Below are positions 48,896 through 59,958 of a DNA stretch of 64,000 bases, piece by piece. Each line of letters starts with the position of its first letter. Position 1 is the stretch's first letter. The notes under the pieces are model-generated. The model was not told where the DNA came from. It saw only the letters and a list, made by a program, of their open reading frames with translations, and did no database searches. The position numbers and the translations under genes are program-made. This stretch comes from Clostridiaceae bacterium (GTDB lineage: Bacteria; Bacillota; Clostridia; DSM-8532): positions 1 to 64,000 of the forward strand of contig JAAYAD010000054.1 in NCBI GenBank assembly GCA_012719545.1, in the 5' to 3' direction.

Positions 48896-49125
48896 TTTCT
48901 TTCTGTCACACTAATCAAATTATAAAACCTGAAACGTCCTTCAAATACGTCTTGCAGAAAAAAATTGTTAAAAGCTTTATGTACTAAGAAAAAAAGTCCA
49001 AATTAAAGCTCAGAATTTATCTGCACTGCTTATTCTGTACAGATTATCCTGAGCACTTCCTACAAGCAATTGTTCATACCAGATTACGTTTAAAATCCGT
49101 ATAGCACTTTTATCGTTCAGCCACA

Positions 49126-50001
49126 CTAAATACCTATTTTCTTCTCTCTTGCATAGTAGAATAGGTACTGCTGGGCAAAGCCCGCAAGCTCTCCATAGCG
49201 CTCGGAGGCAAACTGGCGAAGCTCATCATAGCTTGCTTCATAGCCTAGATAAAGCTCGGCCATAACCCTTTTTACCCAACGGTCAACGGGGAAAATATCG
49301 TACCTTGTTCCGCTGAACAGGAGTATGCAATCTGCTACCTTCTCCCCCACACCAAAGAGCTTTAAAATTTCTTTTCTGGATAATTCATTATCCCCTTCCA
49401 GAATGGTTTTCATGTCCACCTCATTGGTGGTAAGCTGCTGCGCTGTTTTTATAATATACTTATCCCTATACCCAGCCCTTATTACCTTTAAGTCGTCACA
49501 AGATAGCCTGCTTAGCCGTTCCAGTGACGGGAAGGAATAATATGTCTTGCCGGCATAGGATATGGATTCCCCAAAAGAAGCTGACAGGCTTTCAATAATC
49601 TTTTTTATTCGGGGTATTCCGTTATTTTGGGAAATTAAAAAAGATATTGCCATTTCACTGAAATCCTGCTTAAGAAGCCGAATTCCCCATCCAAACTCTA
49701 TTGCCTCAGCCATAACAGGATCATTTTCTGAAAGCTTTGATTTTATGTAATCATAATCCCTGTTTAGGTCAAAATATTCAGACCAGATTTTCAAAAACTG
49801 CTCATCAGTTGTGTCGTGCAGTACCAAATTATTTCCGTCCCACTCAAGTTCCAGGGCATGGCCTTTGGCAACACCAAACCAGCGATTATTGCCCAGGCTG
49901 TTCCACCTAAAACATTGTCCGCACTCGAATACGTGAATCGGGTTGAAATTTGTAATATCATATACTACAATATCATTGCCCTTAACTTCCCAGTTATACA
50001 T
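49126..50001 (-). CDS. ogg: 8-oxoguanine DNA glycosylase/AP lyase (Ogg1 type)
   Basis: ECGQCFRWNSLGNNRWFGVAKG; FLISQNNGIPRIKKIIESLSASFGE; HhH LKLFGVGEKVADCILLFSGTRYDIFPVDRWVKRVM. Confidence 0.93.
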   Translation of the reverse strand: MYNWEVKGNDIVVYDITNFNPIHVFECGQCFRWNSLGNNRWFGVAKGHALELEWDGNNLVLHDTTDEQFLKIWSEYFDLNRDYDYIKSKLSENDPVMAEAIEFGWGIRLLKQDFSEMAISFLISQNNGIPRIKKIIESLSASFGESISYAGKTYYSFPSLERLSRLSCDDLKVIRAGYRDKYIIKTAQQLTTNEVDMKTILEGDNELSRKEILKLFGVGEKVADCILLFSGTRYDIFPVDRWVKRVMAELYLGYEASYDELRQFASERYGELAGFAQQYLFYYAREKKIGI

Positions 50002-50146
50002 TGTTCATCTCCTTACGATATATATAGTAGAGGAGTATTTTACTCAGCTTCCCATAATACATAAATCATTGTAATATAAATTTCTGGCTTTGGCACTGTG
50101 TTTTTGCCAATAAACATATTGTAAAATCTGGGTTGGAGAATGAAAA

Positions 50147-51739
50147 ATGTCTTTGCAGGTTTTTAAGAATGAATACATAGAAATTTATAAAAAATCAAAA
50201 TTCTTCTTTATTAAATCGTTAAAGCAGGGTTTTTCCCTTGAAAAATTCAATGAATTGCTTACACGGGAATTCCCATATATCAATATTACGAGCTTTGCGG
50301 CTGTAAAAAATTCCCTTTTATTTGCTCCATCCGATCCCGTAATTTTTGGCGAGGAACGCGAAAGAGTGTCAATAAGCGTCACAGACAACGGAGTAAAGGC
50401 ATACATAACTCTTTATGTTCCAAAAGAGGATCTTTCTCCTGAAAAGAGGTCCGACCTTGCTAAAGAGATAATGGATGCCTTGAATAAAGCAGGTATAGTC
50501 TATGGAGTTAAGAATGAAATTCTGTCCATGGATTTGCAGGCGGGAGTAAAATATCTGATAGCAGAAGGTACTCCTCCTGTTAACGGAAAGGATTCCATAA
50601 TAAAGCTTTATACCATATCCGGACCCAAGCCCCAGGTTATTGAATCAGGAAATGTAAACCATTATGAACTGAACCTTATCAACCGTGTTCAGGTAGATGA
50701 CTGGCTTGGCGAACGCATTGATGCCACTCCGGGTACTCCCGGAACGGATGTTTATGGCAAGGAAATTCCTGCAACTCCCGGACGTACATTTCCCCTTTTA
50801 TATGACAGGTCTTCTGTCTATGAGGACTATAAAGACGGAATCACCACTTTGAGATCGAAGAAAAATGGTGCCGTTTACTACAAAGGCGATACCATTGGCG
50901 TTTACGATTTTCTTGAAATCAAGGGAGATGTGGATTTTTCCACCGGAAATATCGATTTTGACGGCTTCTTGTCTATCAGAGGCTCCGTTAAGGACAGTTT
51001 CAGCGTATCATCCACCAATGATCTTGAAATTCTTGGCGAATACGGTGTGGGAGCCGCAGACAGCATAGTCAGCCGTAATGGAAACATCTATATTAAAGGC
51101 GGTATTGCAGGTAAAGGAAAAGCTGTGGTTCGCTGCAAAAAGAACCTGTATGTAAAATTCCTGTCCGATGTGACCGTTGAATGTGAAGGAAGCGTATATG
51201 TAGGCTTCTATTGCATCAACTCAATTATCAGGGCCAAGCAGGTAATTGTAGAATCACCCAAAGGAAGAATTGTAGGAGGCTCAATAGATGCCGATGTAAG
51301 TGTTTCTGCCGCCGAGATAGGAAATCGCGGCGAGACTCGTACAATGATACGTGTACGCGGATTTGACAGAAATGGAGTCAGAGCGAAGGCCGATGTACTG
51401 GCAAAAAAGCTTGATGAGCTTAAAAAGGCACTGGCGGCATTAAAGCAGCACATACAATTGGCTGCTTCATCAAACCAACAGCCTACGCCTGAGCAAAGGT
51501 TCCTGCTGGAAAGAAAAAGATCCGAATACGACGATATGGCGCAAGATATTAAGAATCTTGAATATGAGTACAGAACCCTTATGGGTTATCTGAAAACTCC
51601 GGGAGAAGGTGCTGTTATTTCGCGCACCCGTATTTATCCCAAGGTAAGAATAGATATAAAGAATCTGTCTGAAGAAATTACAACCGAAAAGCCCATGGTT
51701 ACATATTATTACTGGGAGAATACCCTGAAAACCATGTAA
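50147..51739 (+). CDS. FapA-type DUF342 protein
   Basis: Beta-helix-like core IKGDVDFSTGNIDFDGFLSIRGSVKDSFSVSSTNDLEILGEYGVGAADSIVSRNGNIYIKGGIAGKGKAVVRCKKNLYVKFL. Confidence 0.9.
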   Translation: MSLQVFKNEYIEIYKKSKFFFIKSLKQGFSLEKFNELLTREFPYINITSFAAVKNSLLFAPSDPVIFGEERERVSISVTDNGVKAYITLYVPKEDLSPEKRSDLAKEIMDALNKAGIVYGVKNEILSMDLQAGVKYLIAEGTPPVNGKDSIIKLYTISGPKPQVIESGNVNHYELNLINRVQVDDWLGERIDATPGTPGTDVYGKEIPATPGRTFPLLYDRSSVYEDYKDGITTLRSKKNGAVYYKGDTIGVYDFLEIKGDVDFSTGNIDFDGFLSIRGSVKDSFSVSSTNDLEILGEYGVGAADSIVSRNGNIYIKGGIAGKGKAVVRCKKNLYVKFLSDVTVECEGSVYVGFYCINSIIRAKQVIVESPKGRIVGGSIDADVSVSAAEIGNRGETRTMIRVRGFDRNGVRAKADVLAKKLDELKKALAALKQHIQLAASSNQQPTPEQRFLLERKRSEYDDMAQDIKNLEYEYRTLMGYLKTPGEGAVISRTRIYPKVRIDIKNLSEEITTEKPMVTYYYWENTLKTM

Positions 51740-51743
51740 ATTA

Positions 51744-51962
51744 TTATGATTCCGCAGGAGTTATAATCTTTTTGACGCTTTTTTCAAACTTGACACGGGG
51801 TATCATTAATGAATGCCTGCATCCCTGGCATTCAATGCGAAAATCTGCCCCGGTCCTTAAAATCTTCCATTGCTTGCTTCCGCATGGATGATTTTTTTTG
51901 AGTTCCACAATATCTCCTACTTTAAATTGTTTTATTTCCATTACCCAAAACACACCTCGCAA
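51744..51962 (-). CDS. DUF951 domain protein
   Basis: FKVGDIVELKKNHPCGSKQWKILRTGADFRIECQGCRHSLMIPRVKFEK. Confidence 0.9.
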   Translation of the reverse strand: MRGVFWVMEIKQFKVGDIVELKKNHPCGSKQWKILRTGADFRIECQGCRHSLMIPRVKFEKSVKKIITPAES

Positions 51963-52165
51963 ACTAAGTTAAAATCATTGGGTCAAGGATTGAAGAACTA
52001 AATATCTTAATCCTTGCCCGATATTATTTATGATACCTGTTGTTTATTAATGTATTTTAGCAAAATTAGAATATAGGAGCAATGATTCAAAAAGTTTGTT
52101 GTGCTTTGGGCAACAAATGTCAGGGAGCTTAAATCAGGTATTCATATTAATGCAAAGCCTATTTT

Positions 52166-52909
52166 TCAGGCAGCCTTAAGCATAAAGAAACTCAGGAGAG
52201 GAATTGACACAACTGAAATAAGGGTGGATAAAAAGACCGTGGCTGAAGCAACTTTGACGGACTCTGCCCCGCCGTAGGCTGCACACAGCATGGCAGTACC
52301 GGCAGGCGCAGGCATGGCGGTAATGATGGTTGCAACGCTCAGAATCAGTTTATTGTCAATAAAAAGACTCATCATGTAATAATAGGCCACAGGGAAAAAT
52401 ATCATGCGTATTAGTACTGCCAGATATACTTTCCATGGCTTCATGACATTCTTAAGGGCTACCGATGCAAGAGAACATCCAATTGTAATAAGGCTTAAAG
52501 GACTTGTTACATTATCCATTGCCTGCAAAACATTTGTGACAAAGGAAGGCATTTTGATATCCAGAAAATATAAAACATAAGAAACAAGAGATGCTATGAT
52601 AATTGGGGTTAAAATATCCTTGAAGTGAAAATGAGCTTTTTCTTTATCATCACTTACCAGAATTATGCCATAAGTATAGCACATAAGATAAAAAGCCATA
52701 TTTATGACAGCGGCATAAAATACGGCATTGGTGCCTAAGATAGCCCTTATTACGGGAAATCCCAGGAACGCGGAATTGGTAAAAATAAGCATGTATTTTG
52801 TTACACCCGCTAGTCCATGCGGTATTCTCATAAGCCTTACCAGAATTACAGCAAAGCCAATCATGACTGCCACAGTCAGGAAAGCCACTACAGTAAGCAA
52901 TAAAGTCAT
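52166..52909 (-). CDS. AEC family (auxin efflux carrier-like) transporter, short at the N-terminus
   Basis: FTNSAFLGFPVIRAILGTNAVFYAAVINMAFYLMCYTYG; ITAMPAPAGTAMLCAAYGGAESVKVASATVFLSTLISVVSIPLL. Confidence 0.82.
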   Translation of the reverse strand: MTLLLTVVAFLTVAVMIGFAVILVRLMRIPHGLAGVTKYMLIFTNSAFLGFPVIRAILGTNAVFYAAVINMAFYLMCYTYGIILVSDDKEKAHFHFKDILTPIIIASLVSYVLYFLDIKMPSFVTNVLQAMDNVTSPLSLITIGCSLASVALKNVMKPWKVYLAVLIRMIFFPVAYYYMMSLFIDNKLILSVATIITAMPAPAGTAMLCAAYGGAESVKVASATVFLSTLISVVSIPLLSFFMLKAA

Positions 52910-52940
52910 TTCTCCTTTAGCAATATAATGACAAACAAAA

Positions 52941-52956
52941 TTGGAATAACTATTCC
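52941..52956. promoter_or_regulatory. candidate operator downstream of the AEC-gene -10
   Basis: TTGGAATA-ac-TATTCC inverted repeat; promoter on minus strand TTGACT (52991-52986) - 17 nt - TATATT (52968-52963). Confidence 0.5.
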
Positions 52957-53354
52957 TTTTTCAATATACTCCTTTTAGTTGTGAAAGTCAACAAAGAAAT
53001 ATCTATTCTATTTTTAGTTTTTTGTCATGTTGCTGTATTAATTATGATGTAATGGGTATTATTTCAAAAATTAAGGTTTTTACGGTGTTCCGTAAGATAA
53101 AAAAGCCACTAATTTTTAACTCCATTCCCGGGATTTCTACTAAAAATGATTAATTTTGGCTGCGCAAGAAAGATGTCAGAACCCTTTATCCATGCCAAAC
53201 AGGCAAATTTTGAAATAATTATTCCAATTCTATTACAAAATAGGCTTAAACCTTGTAATCAATGATATTAGGCAATAATTCCATATAGCGTTAAACTGAC
53301 GCCATGCATTTCAATTGAATATTGACATGGATAAACGTGGGTGCTACATTATAA

Positions 53355-53362
53355 TTGGAATA
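53355..53362. promoter_or_regulatory. candidate operator half-site downstream of the iclR-family -10
   Basis: TTGGAATA immediately after promoter TTGACA (53322-53327) - 17 nt - TACATT (53345-53350). Confidence 0.4.
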
Positions 53363-53401
53363 GCAATTTTAATATTCTTCATCAAGAAAGGATGTTTATT
53401 T

Positions 53402-54216
53402 TGTCTATAGATAACGTGGAAAAGGATGTCTATACTTCAAGAGATGACGATCAAAGTGTCACAACTATAAAAATGGTTGATCAGGCTCTGAAAGTGCTGG
53501 ATACTTTACGGATGTCACGCAAGTCTCTTGGTGTAAACGAAATAGCAAAGATTTGCGGCATCGGGCCTTCTACCACCTTCCGCATTTTAAAGACCCTTGA
53601 AGTAAACGGATGGGTTTTCCAGTGCAGTGACAGGCGCTATATTGCAGGCCAGAAGCTCAGTTTTGTATTGGAAAAGAATAATCTCTATCTGGCCTTAAAA
53701 GAGGTTGCCTCTTTTGTCATGGAGCGTTATACAGCAAAGTTCCAGCAGGCTATGAATCTGACAGTAAGAGAAGGCACCCGCTGCTACATACTCCAGCAAT
53801 CCCGCACTAAAAACCTGGTAGACTATATTCCTCCCCTGTACTCCGAACTTCCTTTCTATGCATGTGCCGGCGGGAAAATTCTTCTCTCCGAACTGCCAAT
53901 AAGCCTTGTGGAAGAAATTCTTAATGCTACAGAAATGGTACCTCTGACTCCTCACACCATCACAGACCCGGAGAGATTCTGGACCGAGCTTCGTACTGTC
54001 GCCAAACAGGGATATGCCATTGACGACAAGGAGTCGGCTGAAAATGGCAGCTGCATCGCCGTACCTGTCCGGGACTGCGATGGAAATATCATAGCAGCTC
54101 TTTCATTCAGCGGTTTTGTTGGAGCTGATAAAAACAAGCTTACCCAATATGTTCAACCGCTTAAGGAAGCTTCAACTGAAATATCACAGTCCCTTTACCG
54201 TTGCTACGGAAGATAA
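53402..54216 (+). CDS. IclR family transcriptional regulator
   Basis: HTH VDQALKVLDTLRMSRKSLGVNEIAKICGIGPSTTFRILKTLEVNGWV and IclR effector domain (GYAIDDKESAENGSCIAVPVRDCDGNIIAALSFSG). Confidence 0.92.
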
Positions 54217-54331
54217 ACTTCTCCTAATAATTGTTTTGGGTCCGGTTCGGCCTGTATTTTGCCGATTTTATATATGCTTTGTATTTGATTTCCTCTATTC
54301 TCTTATTTAAATTTAAATAGGCATAATAAAA

Positions 54332-54380
54332 ACCCGCGTTTTTCTTCACATTTGGGAAGGCAAAAGCGGGCTTTTTTTGT
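54332..54380. terminator. intrinsic terminator
   Basis: CCCGCgTTTT ... AAAAGCGGG followed by CTTTTTTTG. Confidence 0.7.
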
Positions 54381-54475
54381 CTTTATATTGTATTTTGGAA
54401 CTTCCTTTAAAGCATATGAAGGTCATTGCTTTTTCTTAAGAAAAATTTGAGTATTCAGGCGCAATTATCTTATAG

Positions 54476-55834
54476 CTAGTTTTTAAGACTCTGGAGAGGA
54501 GCGGGAATTCTGCCGCCTCTTGCAATGAATTCTTCAGAACCAAAAGGATTCACTCTCATAATGGGCGCCTTTCCAAAAAGACCGCCGTACTCTACCACAT
54601 CCCCTTCTTTTTTGCCAGGAACGGGAATTATTCTTACAGCCGTTGTTTTGCTGTTAATTACGCCAATTGCTGCCTCATCTGCAATAATGGCGGATATTGT
54701 GGAAGCCGGGGTATCCCCTGGAATTGCTATCATATCAAGACCTACTGAGCAGACACAGGTCATTGCCTCCAGCTTTTCTATGGTCAAAGCTCCGCTCATT
54801 GCAGCTTCAATCATTCCGGCATCCTCGCTTACAGGTATGAATGCACCGCTTAAGCCGCCGACATAGGAGCTTGCCATAACTCCTCCCTTTTTCACTGCGT
54901 CATTTAAAAGGGCCAAAGCTGCGGTAGTTCCGTGGGCACCACATCTTTCGAGTCCCATTAATTCAAGAATGCGGGCAACACTGTCCCCCACTGCAGGTGT
55001 AGGCGCAAGGGACAAGTCCACAATACCAAAGGGAACATTAAGGCGGGAAGAAGCTTCCTGAGCCACCAATTGCCCCATTCTTGTTATTTTGAAGGCAGTT
55101 TTCTTAATAGTCTCGGCAATGGTACCAAAATCGCCTCCGTTAAGGTTTTTAAGGGCTGCCGCCACAACACCGGGTCCGCTTACTCCTACGTTTATGACAC
55201 ACTCGGGTTCGCCTACTCCATGGAAAGCACCTGCCATAAAGGGGTTATCCTCAGGCACATTGGCAAACACCACCAGCTTGGAGCATGCTACGGCATCTCT
55301 GTCCCTTGTCCTTTCGGCACATTCCTTGATTATTTCACCCATTTCCTTTACAGCGTCCATGTTGATGCCTGATTTGGTAGTGGCAACATTAACGGATGAA
55401 CAAACCCTGTTGGTTGTGGAAAGAGCCTCAGGGATAGCTTTAATAAGAAGCTTGTCACCCCTGGTATAGCCTTTGTGAACCAGAGCAGAAAAGCCTCCTA
55501 TAAAGTTTACTCCAACATTCTCTGCCGCCTTTTCCATGGCATGGGCAAATACCGCATAGTCATCAGTATTGCAGCCTTCCGCAATAATTGCAATTGGAGT
55601 AACAGAGATACGCTTGTTTATGATGGGAATGCCAAAATCTCTTTCAATATCTTCACCGGTTTTTACGAGGTTTTGGGCTAATTTGCTGATTTTATCATAT
55701 ATTTTCCTGCAGGTAACCTTGTAGTCTTCAGATGCGCAGTCCCGAAGGGATATACCCATGGTAATGGTTCGTATGTCAAGATTATCCTGGGAAATCATAT
55801 TTATGGTTTCAAGAATATCGTTTATATTAAACAT
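54476..55834 (-). CDS. PFL family protein (DUF711/UPF0210)
   Basis: [77 protein letters not shown]. Confidence 0.93.
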   Translation of the reverse strand: MFNINDILETINMISQDNLDIRTITMGISLRDCASEDYKVTCRKIYDKISKLAQNLVKTGEDIERDFGIPIINKRISVTPIAIIAEGCNTDDYAVFAHAMEKAAENVGVNFIGGFSALVHKGYTRGDKLLIKAIPEALSTTNRVCSSVNVATTKSGINMDAVKEMGEIIKECAERTRDRDAVACSKLVVFANVPEDNPFMAGAFHGVGEPECVINVGVSGPGVVAAALKNLNGGDFGTIAETIKKTAFKITRMGQLVAQEASSRLNVPFGIVDLSLAPTPAVGDSVARILELMGLERCGAHGTTAALALLNDAVKKGGVMASSYVGGLSGAFIPVSEDAGMIEAAMSGALTIEKLEAMTCVCSVGLDMIAIPGDTPASTISAIIADEAAIGVINSKTTAVRIIPVPGKKEGDVVEYGGLFGKAPIMRVNPFGSEEFIARGGRIPAPLQSLKN

Positions 55835-55899
55835 CCTTTTTACTCCTTCCAGGCTCTTTCAAAATAAAGAAACATCCTAAGCCTTATGTGTATCAAATT

Positions 55900-56169
55900 T
55901 TATATCCTGTGCATGCTTGTGAATATTTCTTCACGCTGAAGCCTGATATCTACTCCCAGTTCCTTTCCGACTTCCTGAAGAAGTTCGCCCAAATGAGCAA
56001 AATCGCAGTTTAGCTTCGACAGGTCCACCAGCATAACCATGGTGAAGATGTTCTGCATAATTGTCTGGGATATGTCAAGAATGTTTACCTGGGTTTTGGC
56101 TAGAACAGCCGTGATGGATGCTATGATTCCGATTTTATCACATCCCACCACTGTAATTACTGCCTTCAT
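55900..56169 (-). CDS. ACT domain protein (UPF0237)
   Basis: MKAVITVVGCDKIGIIASITAVLAKTQVNILDISQTIMQNIFTMVMLVDLS. Confidence 0.93.
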   Translation of the reverse strand: MKAVITVVGCDKIGIIASITAVLAKTQVNILDISQTIMQNIFTMVMLVDLSKLNCDFAHLGELLQEVGKELGVDIRLQREEIFTSMHRI

Positions 56170-56741
56170 ATATATTTCCTCCGTTTCTGGCCCATGTTAT
56201 TGGAATATGCACGTTTGCCTTTTAGTCACCATTATAACACAGGATTATACGTAAGGAGCAATCACAGCTTCTTAAGAGTTACTGTACTTTTATGAAAACA
56301 ACCTGTGCATTTTGTCAAAACAGAACCTTGAGTTGTAAAGTGCAGTCAATTTTATGTGTTTTCTGTAAATATAAAGGATAAGCATTTATATTAATTTTTA
56401 GTAATTAGGACTTAGTCCCACGGCATAATGATTGAATAACTAAAAGATTTTATAATCAACAACAGAAAATATGAGGAGTGTGATGCGGGGTCTTTTTCTT
56501 GACTTATTTTGTTAAATGATTCAAGGTATTCTGTTACAACCTCTTTTAAATCCTGTTCCTTTAGGGACAGGTTAGGCGGAGTGGGGTGAAAAAAATAATA
56601 TACCATCCGCCTATTTTTTATTTCATCGATAATATATTTAATCAATTCCAGTGCAATTTCATTTAGACTTCAAAAAATAATCCAAAAACCGAACCATATA
56701 AAAAGTATGTCAGAGCGCAGAAAAGAGTTACATTTTCATAA

Positions 56742-56797
56742 AAAAGCTGCCATGCATTGTGAGCCTTCTTACTGGTTCACACAATCCGGCAGCTTTC
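56742..56797 (-). terminator. terminator downstream of the carbohydrate kinase gene
   Basis: Minus strand AAAGCTGCC..ATTGTG ... CACAAT....GGCAGCTTTTTT. Confidence 0.7.
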
Positions 56798-56818
56798 GAA
56801 AGTCAATTATCTTTTATA

Positions 56819-58426
56819 TTATTTAAAAGTATCTACCGCTGCTCTCTCAACAGCAAGACCCTTAATATAGCGTTCCATAAACTTATTGAAGCCTTTTACA
56901 TCCTCAGAATCTGGTTCAACAACAGTTCTGTTGCTTTCAGCAAAGACTTTTTCATTAAGAAATGCTTCCAATGACTGATTATTTTGCCTGTTAACCATAT
57001 AGGAAGCAAGCAGAGAAATACCCCATGCTCCGCCTTCTCCTGCTGTCTCCATAACTGCCACAGGAACACCGAAGCAGGCAGCCATAATCTTCTGGCCAAC
57101 TTCTCTAGTCTTGAAAAATCCTCCATGGCCAAGGATTTCATCAACCTGAACAGATTCCTTGTTAAAGAGAATATCAAGGCCTATTTTCAATGCACCCAAT
57201 GAAGTAAACAGGTTTGTTCTCATAAAATTGGCCAGATTGAAATTGCTTCCTGGCAGGCGCATAAACATTGGGCGTCCTTCCTCAAAATTGGTTATGTGTT
57301 CTCCCGAAATATAGCCATAAGCCAGCAGTCCTCCGCAGTCAGCATCCCCTTTAAGAGCCATATTCAGCAATGTATCATACAGTTCTGCCTTGCTGACATT
57401 CATACCCAGTGCTTTTACCGCCTCGCCAAACAGCTTCACCCATTGATCATAATCGGATGTGCAGTTGTTTGAATGGACCATTGCCACAAGCTGGCCTGTA
57501 GGAGTTGTTACAAGGTCTATTTCAGGGTAAACCGAAGAAAGTTCTTTTTCGAGAACTATCATGGCAAACACGGAAGTTCCGGCAGATACATTTCCGGTTC
57601 TCGGTACTATGCTGTTTGTTGCTACCATTCCGGTACCGGCATCTCCCTCAGGAGGGCATAATGGAATTCCGCTTTCCAACTGACCTGTTTCATCAAGGAG
57701 CCGGGCTCCCTCATCTGTCAAAAATCCAGCTTCGCTGCCGGCTGTAAGAACATCGGGCAATATATCCTGCAAAGACCATGGATACTTCTTTTCACTTATA
57801 AGATTGTTGAATTTGTCTATCATGTTTTTATTGTAGTCTTTTGTTGCAAGGTCAATTGGGAAAACTCCAGAAGCTTCGCCTATTCCAAGGACTTTTCGCC
57901 CTGTAAGTTTCCAATGAATATACCCCGCAAGGGTTGTCATAAAATCTATATCCTTAACGTGTTTCTCTCCATTCAATATAGCCTGGTAAAGATGTGCAAT
58001 ACTCCATCTCTGGGGAATGGGATAATTAAAAAGCTCTGTCAAAGCCTCGGAAGCCTGGCCTGTAATATTGTTGCGCCAGGTACGGAATGGGGTCAAAAGC
58101 TCACCGTTTTTGTCAAATACCATATAGCCATGCATCATTCCGCTCAGGCCAATTGCTTTAACCTTTGTTACAGATACGCCAAATTGTTCTTTTACATTGT
58201 CTATCATATTCCGGTAGCTTTTTCTGATACCGTTCCATATATCATCCAGGCTGTAGGTCCATATATTTTCAACATAACTGTTTTCCCAATCATGGTTTCC
58301 TGCGGCAATGGGCATGTTGTATTCATCCGTCATTACCGTTTTTATTCTTGTAGAACCAAGTTCAATTCCTATTACTGTTTGTCCATTGATAATGGAATTT
58401 TTGATATCTTCCGGCTTACGGGGCAT
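56819..58426 (-). CDS. FGGY family carbohydrate kinase
   Basis: [88 protein letters not shown]. Confidence 0.9.
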   Translation of the reverse strand: MPRKPEDIKNSIINGQTVIGIELGSTRIKTVMTDEYNMPIAAGNHDWENSYVENIWTYSLDDIWNGIRKSYRNMIDNVKEQFGVSVTKVKAIGLSGMMHGYMVFDKNGELLTPFRTWRNNITGQASEALTELFNYPIPQRWSIAHLYQAILNGEKHVKDIDFMTTLAGYIHWKLTGRKVLGIGEASGVFPIDLATKDYNKNMIDKFNNLISEKKYPWSLQDILPDVLTAGSEAGFLTDEGARLLDETGQLESGIPLCPPEGDAGTGMVATNSIVPRTGNVSAGTSVFAMIVLEKELSSVYPEIDLVTTPTGQLVAMVHSNNCTSDYDQWVKLFGEAVKALGMNVSKAELYDTLLNMALKGDADCGGLLAYGYISGEHITNFEEGRPMFMRLPGSNFNLANFMRTNLFTSLGALKIGLDILFNKESVQVDEILGHGGFFKTREVGQKIMAACFGVPVAVMETAGEGGAWGISLLASYMVNRQNNQSLEAFLNEKVFAESNRTVVEPDSEDVKGFNKFMERYIKGLAVERAAVDTFK

Positions 58427-58710
58427 ATTCCTTCCTCCATTCTTATTATGTGGTCTATTATAAATTATGAAATATATATAGCGGCTTATTAGAGTCTTTA
58501 GATTAATATAAATATTTGACCTTAGTAAGCCCCCACTCCGCGCTTTTTAGACACCACTTGTATAAACAAGTATTATAATTTATAAATACCATTCTTTGAA
58601 ACCATACAGTTTTTTTACACTTTGAGCATAACAAATTCCATGTATTTTTTCAACAGCAAAAACAGGTTGTACGTACAATTTCAAACGTTAAAAGGTTATG
58701 TTATTGAAAA

Positions 58711-58740
58711 AGGAACTGTCCCGTTTAAGAACAGTTCCCC
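58711..58740 (-). terminator. terminator downstream of the DUF2680 gene
   Basis: Minus strand GGAACTGT-tcttaaacggg-ACAGTTCCTTTTTC. Confidence 0.75.
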
Positions 58741-58748
58741 AATGTTAT

Positions 58749-59264
58749 TTATTTTTTATGATGGAATATGGGATAACCTTTTCCGTCCCAGCTATTGATT
58801 TTCTCAATGAACTCCTTCATCTTCTTATCGGCTTCATCCTGCTTTATTTTCCCCTTCTTAACCATCTCAGCCATGCGGTCTTTATACTTGTTTATCAGTA
58901 CTTCTCTCTTCTTTTCAAGGGGGAGGTTCTGGAATTCCTTAATTTCTTCTATCTTTTTGTCTATCTTCTCTATTGCTTTTTGTGCCACATCTTTGTCTAT
59001 TTTGCCTTCCTGCATCAATTTAAGTATTCTGCTCTTTTTCTCTTCCAAAAATTTTATTGGATCCTTTTTGAACTCTTCCCCTCTCTTATCTTTGCATCTT
59101 TCGCAATGGTCTATTTTTTTATCCAATGGCATGGCTGCAGCAGGAGACACTATTGCAGCGGACGTTGCAATTGCAAGAGCTATTGCTGCCGCTGCCGCAA
59201 TTTTTTTCATACCACCACCTCCTGATATTATTTTTCCCCGTGGGGACAATATCATAGGTGACAA
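58749..59264 (-). CDS. secreted DUF2680 (YckD-like) protein
   Basis: Signal peptide MKKIAAAAAIALAIATSAAIVSPAAA and charged coiled-coil repeats (LINKYKDRMAEMVKKGKIKQDEADKKMKEFIEKIN); start likely 59208. Confidence 0.75.
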   Translation of the reverse strand: MSPMILSPRGKIISGGGGMKKIAAAAAIALAIATSAAIVSPAAAMPLDKKIDHCERCKDKRGEEFKKDPIKFLEEKKSRILKLMQEGKIDKDVAQKAIEKIDKKIEEIKEFQNLPLEKKREVLINKYKDRMAEMVKKGKIKQDEADKKMKEFIEKINSWDGKGYPIFHHKK

Positions 59265-59308
59265 TATATTAATGTAATGAAGAATGCTTCTATGGAGCTA
59301 TCTTCCGG

Positions 59309-59902
59309 TCAATTGAGCTCATCCAGAGTAAGCCGGAAATTCTCAATAAAATGATCCATAAAATACTTAACTTCGGGAAGCGTAATATCATTAATTTTTT
59401 TAAGTATAGCCTGTTCGGCCTTTTTAAACTCGCCGTTTCCTGCCTTTAGCTCTTCAATGCATTTTATGTAAGCGCAAATGCGGTCAGCAGCTTTAATGAG
59501 CTGTCCTTCACAGCTCTCCTCATCAAAAAAGAGAATTGAGCGGTATTCTTCCTTTAAATCTTCGGGCAAAAGTGAAAGGAGTTTTTCCTTTGATACAGCC
59601 TCAAGGCTCTTGTAAGCCCTGCTTATTTCAGGGTTATAATACTTTATTGGTGTTGGAAGGTCTCCGGTAATTGTTTCATTGCAGTCATGGAAAATTGCAA
59701 GCAGTGCTACTTTTTCAGGATTAACACTGCCTTCAAAATATTTATTTTTAATTAACGCAAGGGCATGGGCTATCATGGCGGCCTGAAGACTGTGCTCCTG
59801 GATATTTTCACTTGCCACATTCCTCATAAGGCTCCATCTGTATATATGCCTCATTCTTGACAAAAAAGCAAAAAAGCTGTACTGTTGGCTGTTTTTATTC
59901 AT
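59309..59902 (-). CDS. YfbR-like HD-domain 5'-deoxynucleotidase
   Basis: RWSLMRNVASENIQEHSLQAAMIAHAL, LLAIFHDCNETITGDLPTPIKYY. Confidence 0.9.
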   Translation of the reverse strand: MNKNSQQYSFFAFLSRMRHIYRWSLMRNVASENIQEHSLQAAMIAHALALIKNKYFEGSVNPEKVALLAIFHDCNETITGDLPTPIKYYNPEISRAYKSLEAVSKEKLLSLLPEDLKEEYRSILFFDEESCEGQLIKAADRICAYIKCIEELKAGNGEFKKAEQAILKKINDITLPEVKYFMDHFIENFRLTLDELN

Positions 59903-59958
59903 AATAATACCTCAGCTAAATTTATATAATTTAAGGGGCTTCATGCCCCTTAAATGCC

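Noticed and set aside
56412-56645. 77-aa minus-strand ORF (MIKYIIDEIKNRRMVYYFFHPTPPNLSLKEQ...)
   Set aside because: Only a TTG start, no convincing RBS, no recognisable family; could be a gene remnant but I cannot support it.
57914-58492. 192-aa plus-strand ORF opposite the FGGY kinase
   Set aside because: Shadow ORF on the complementary strand of a clear kinase gene.
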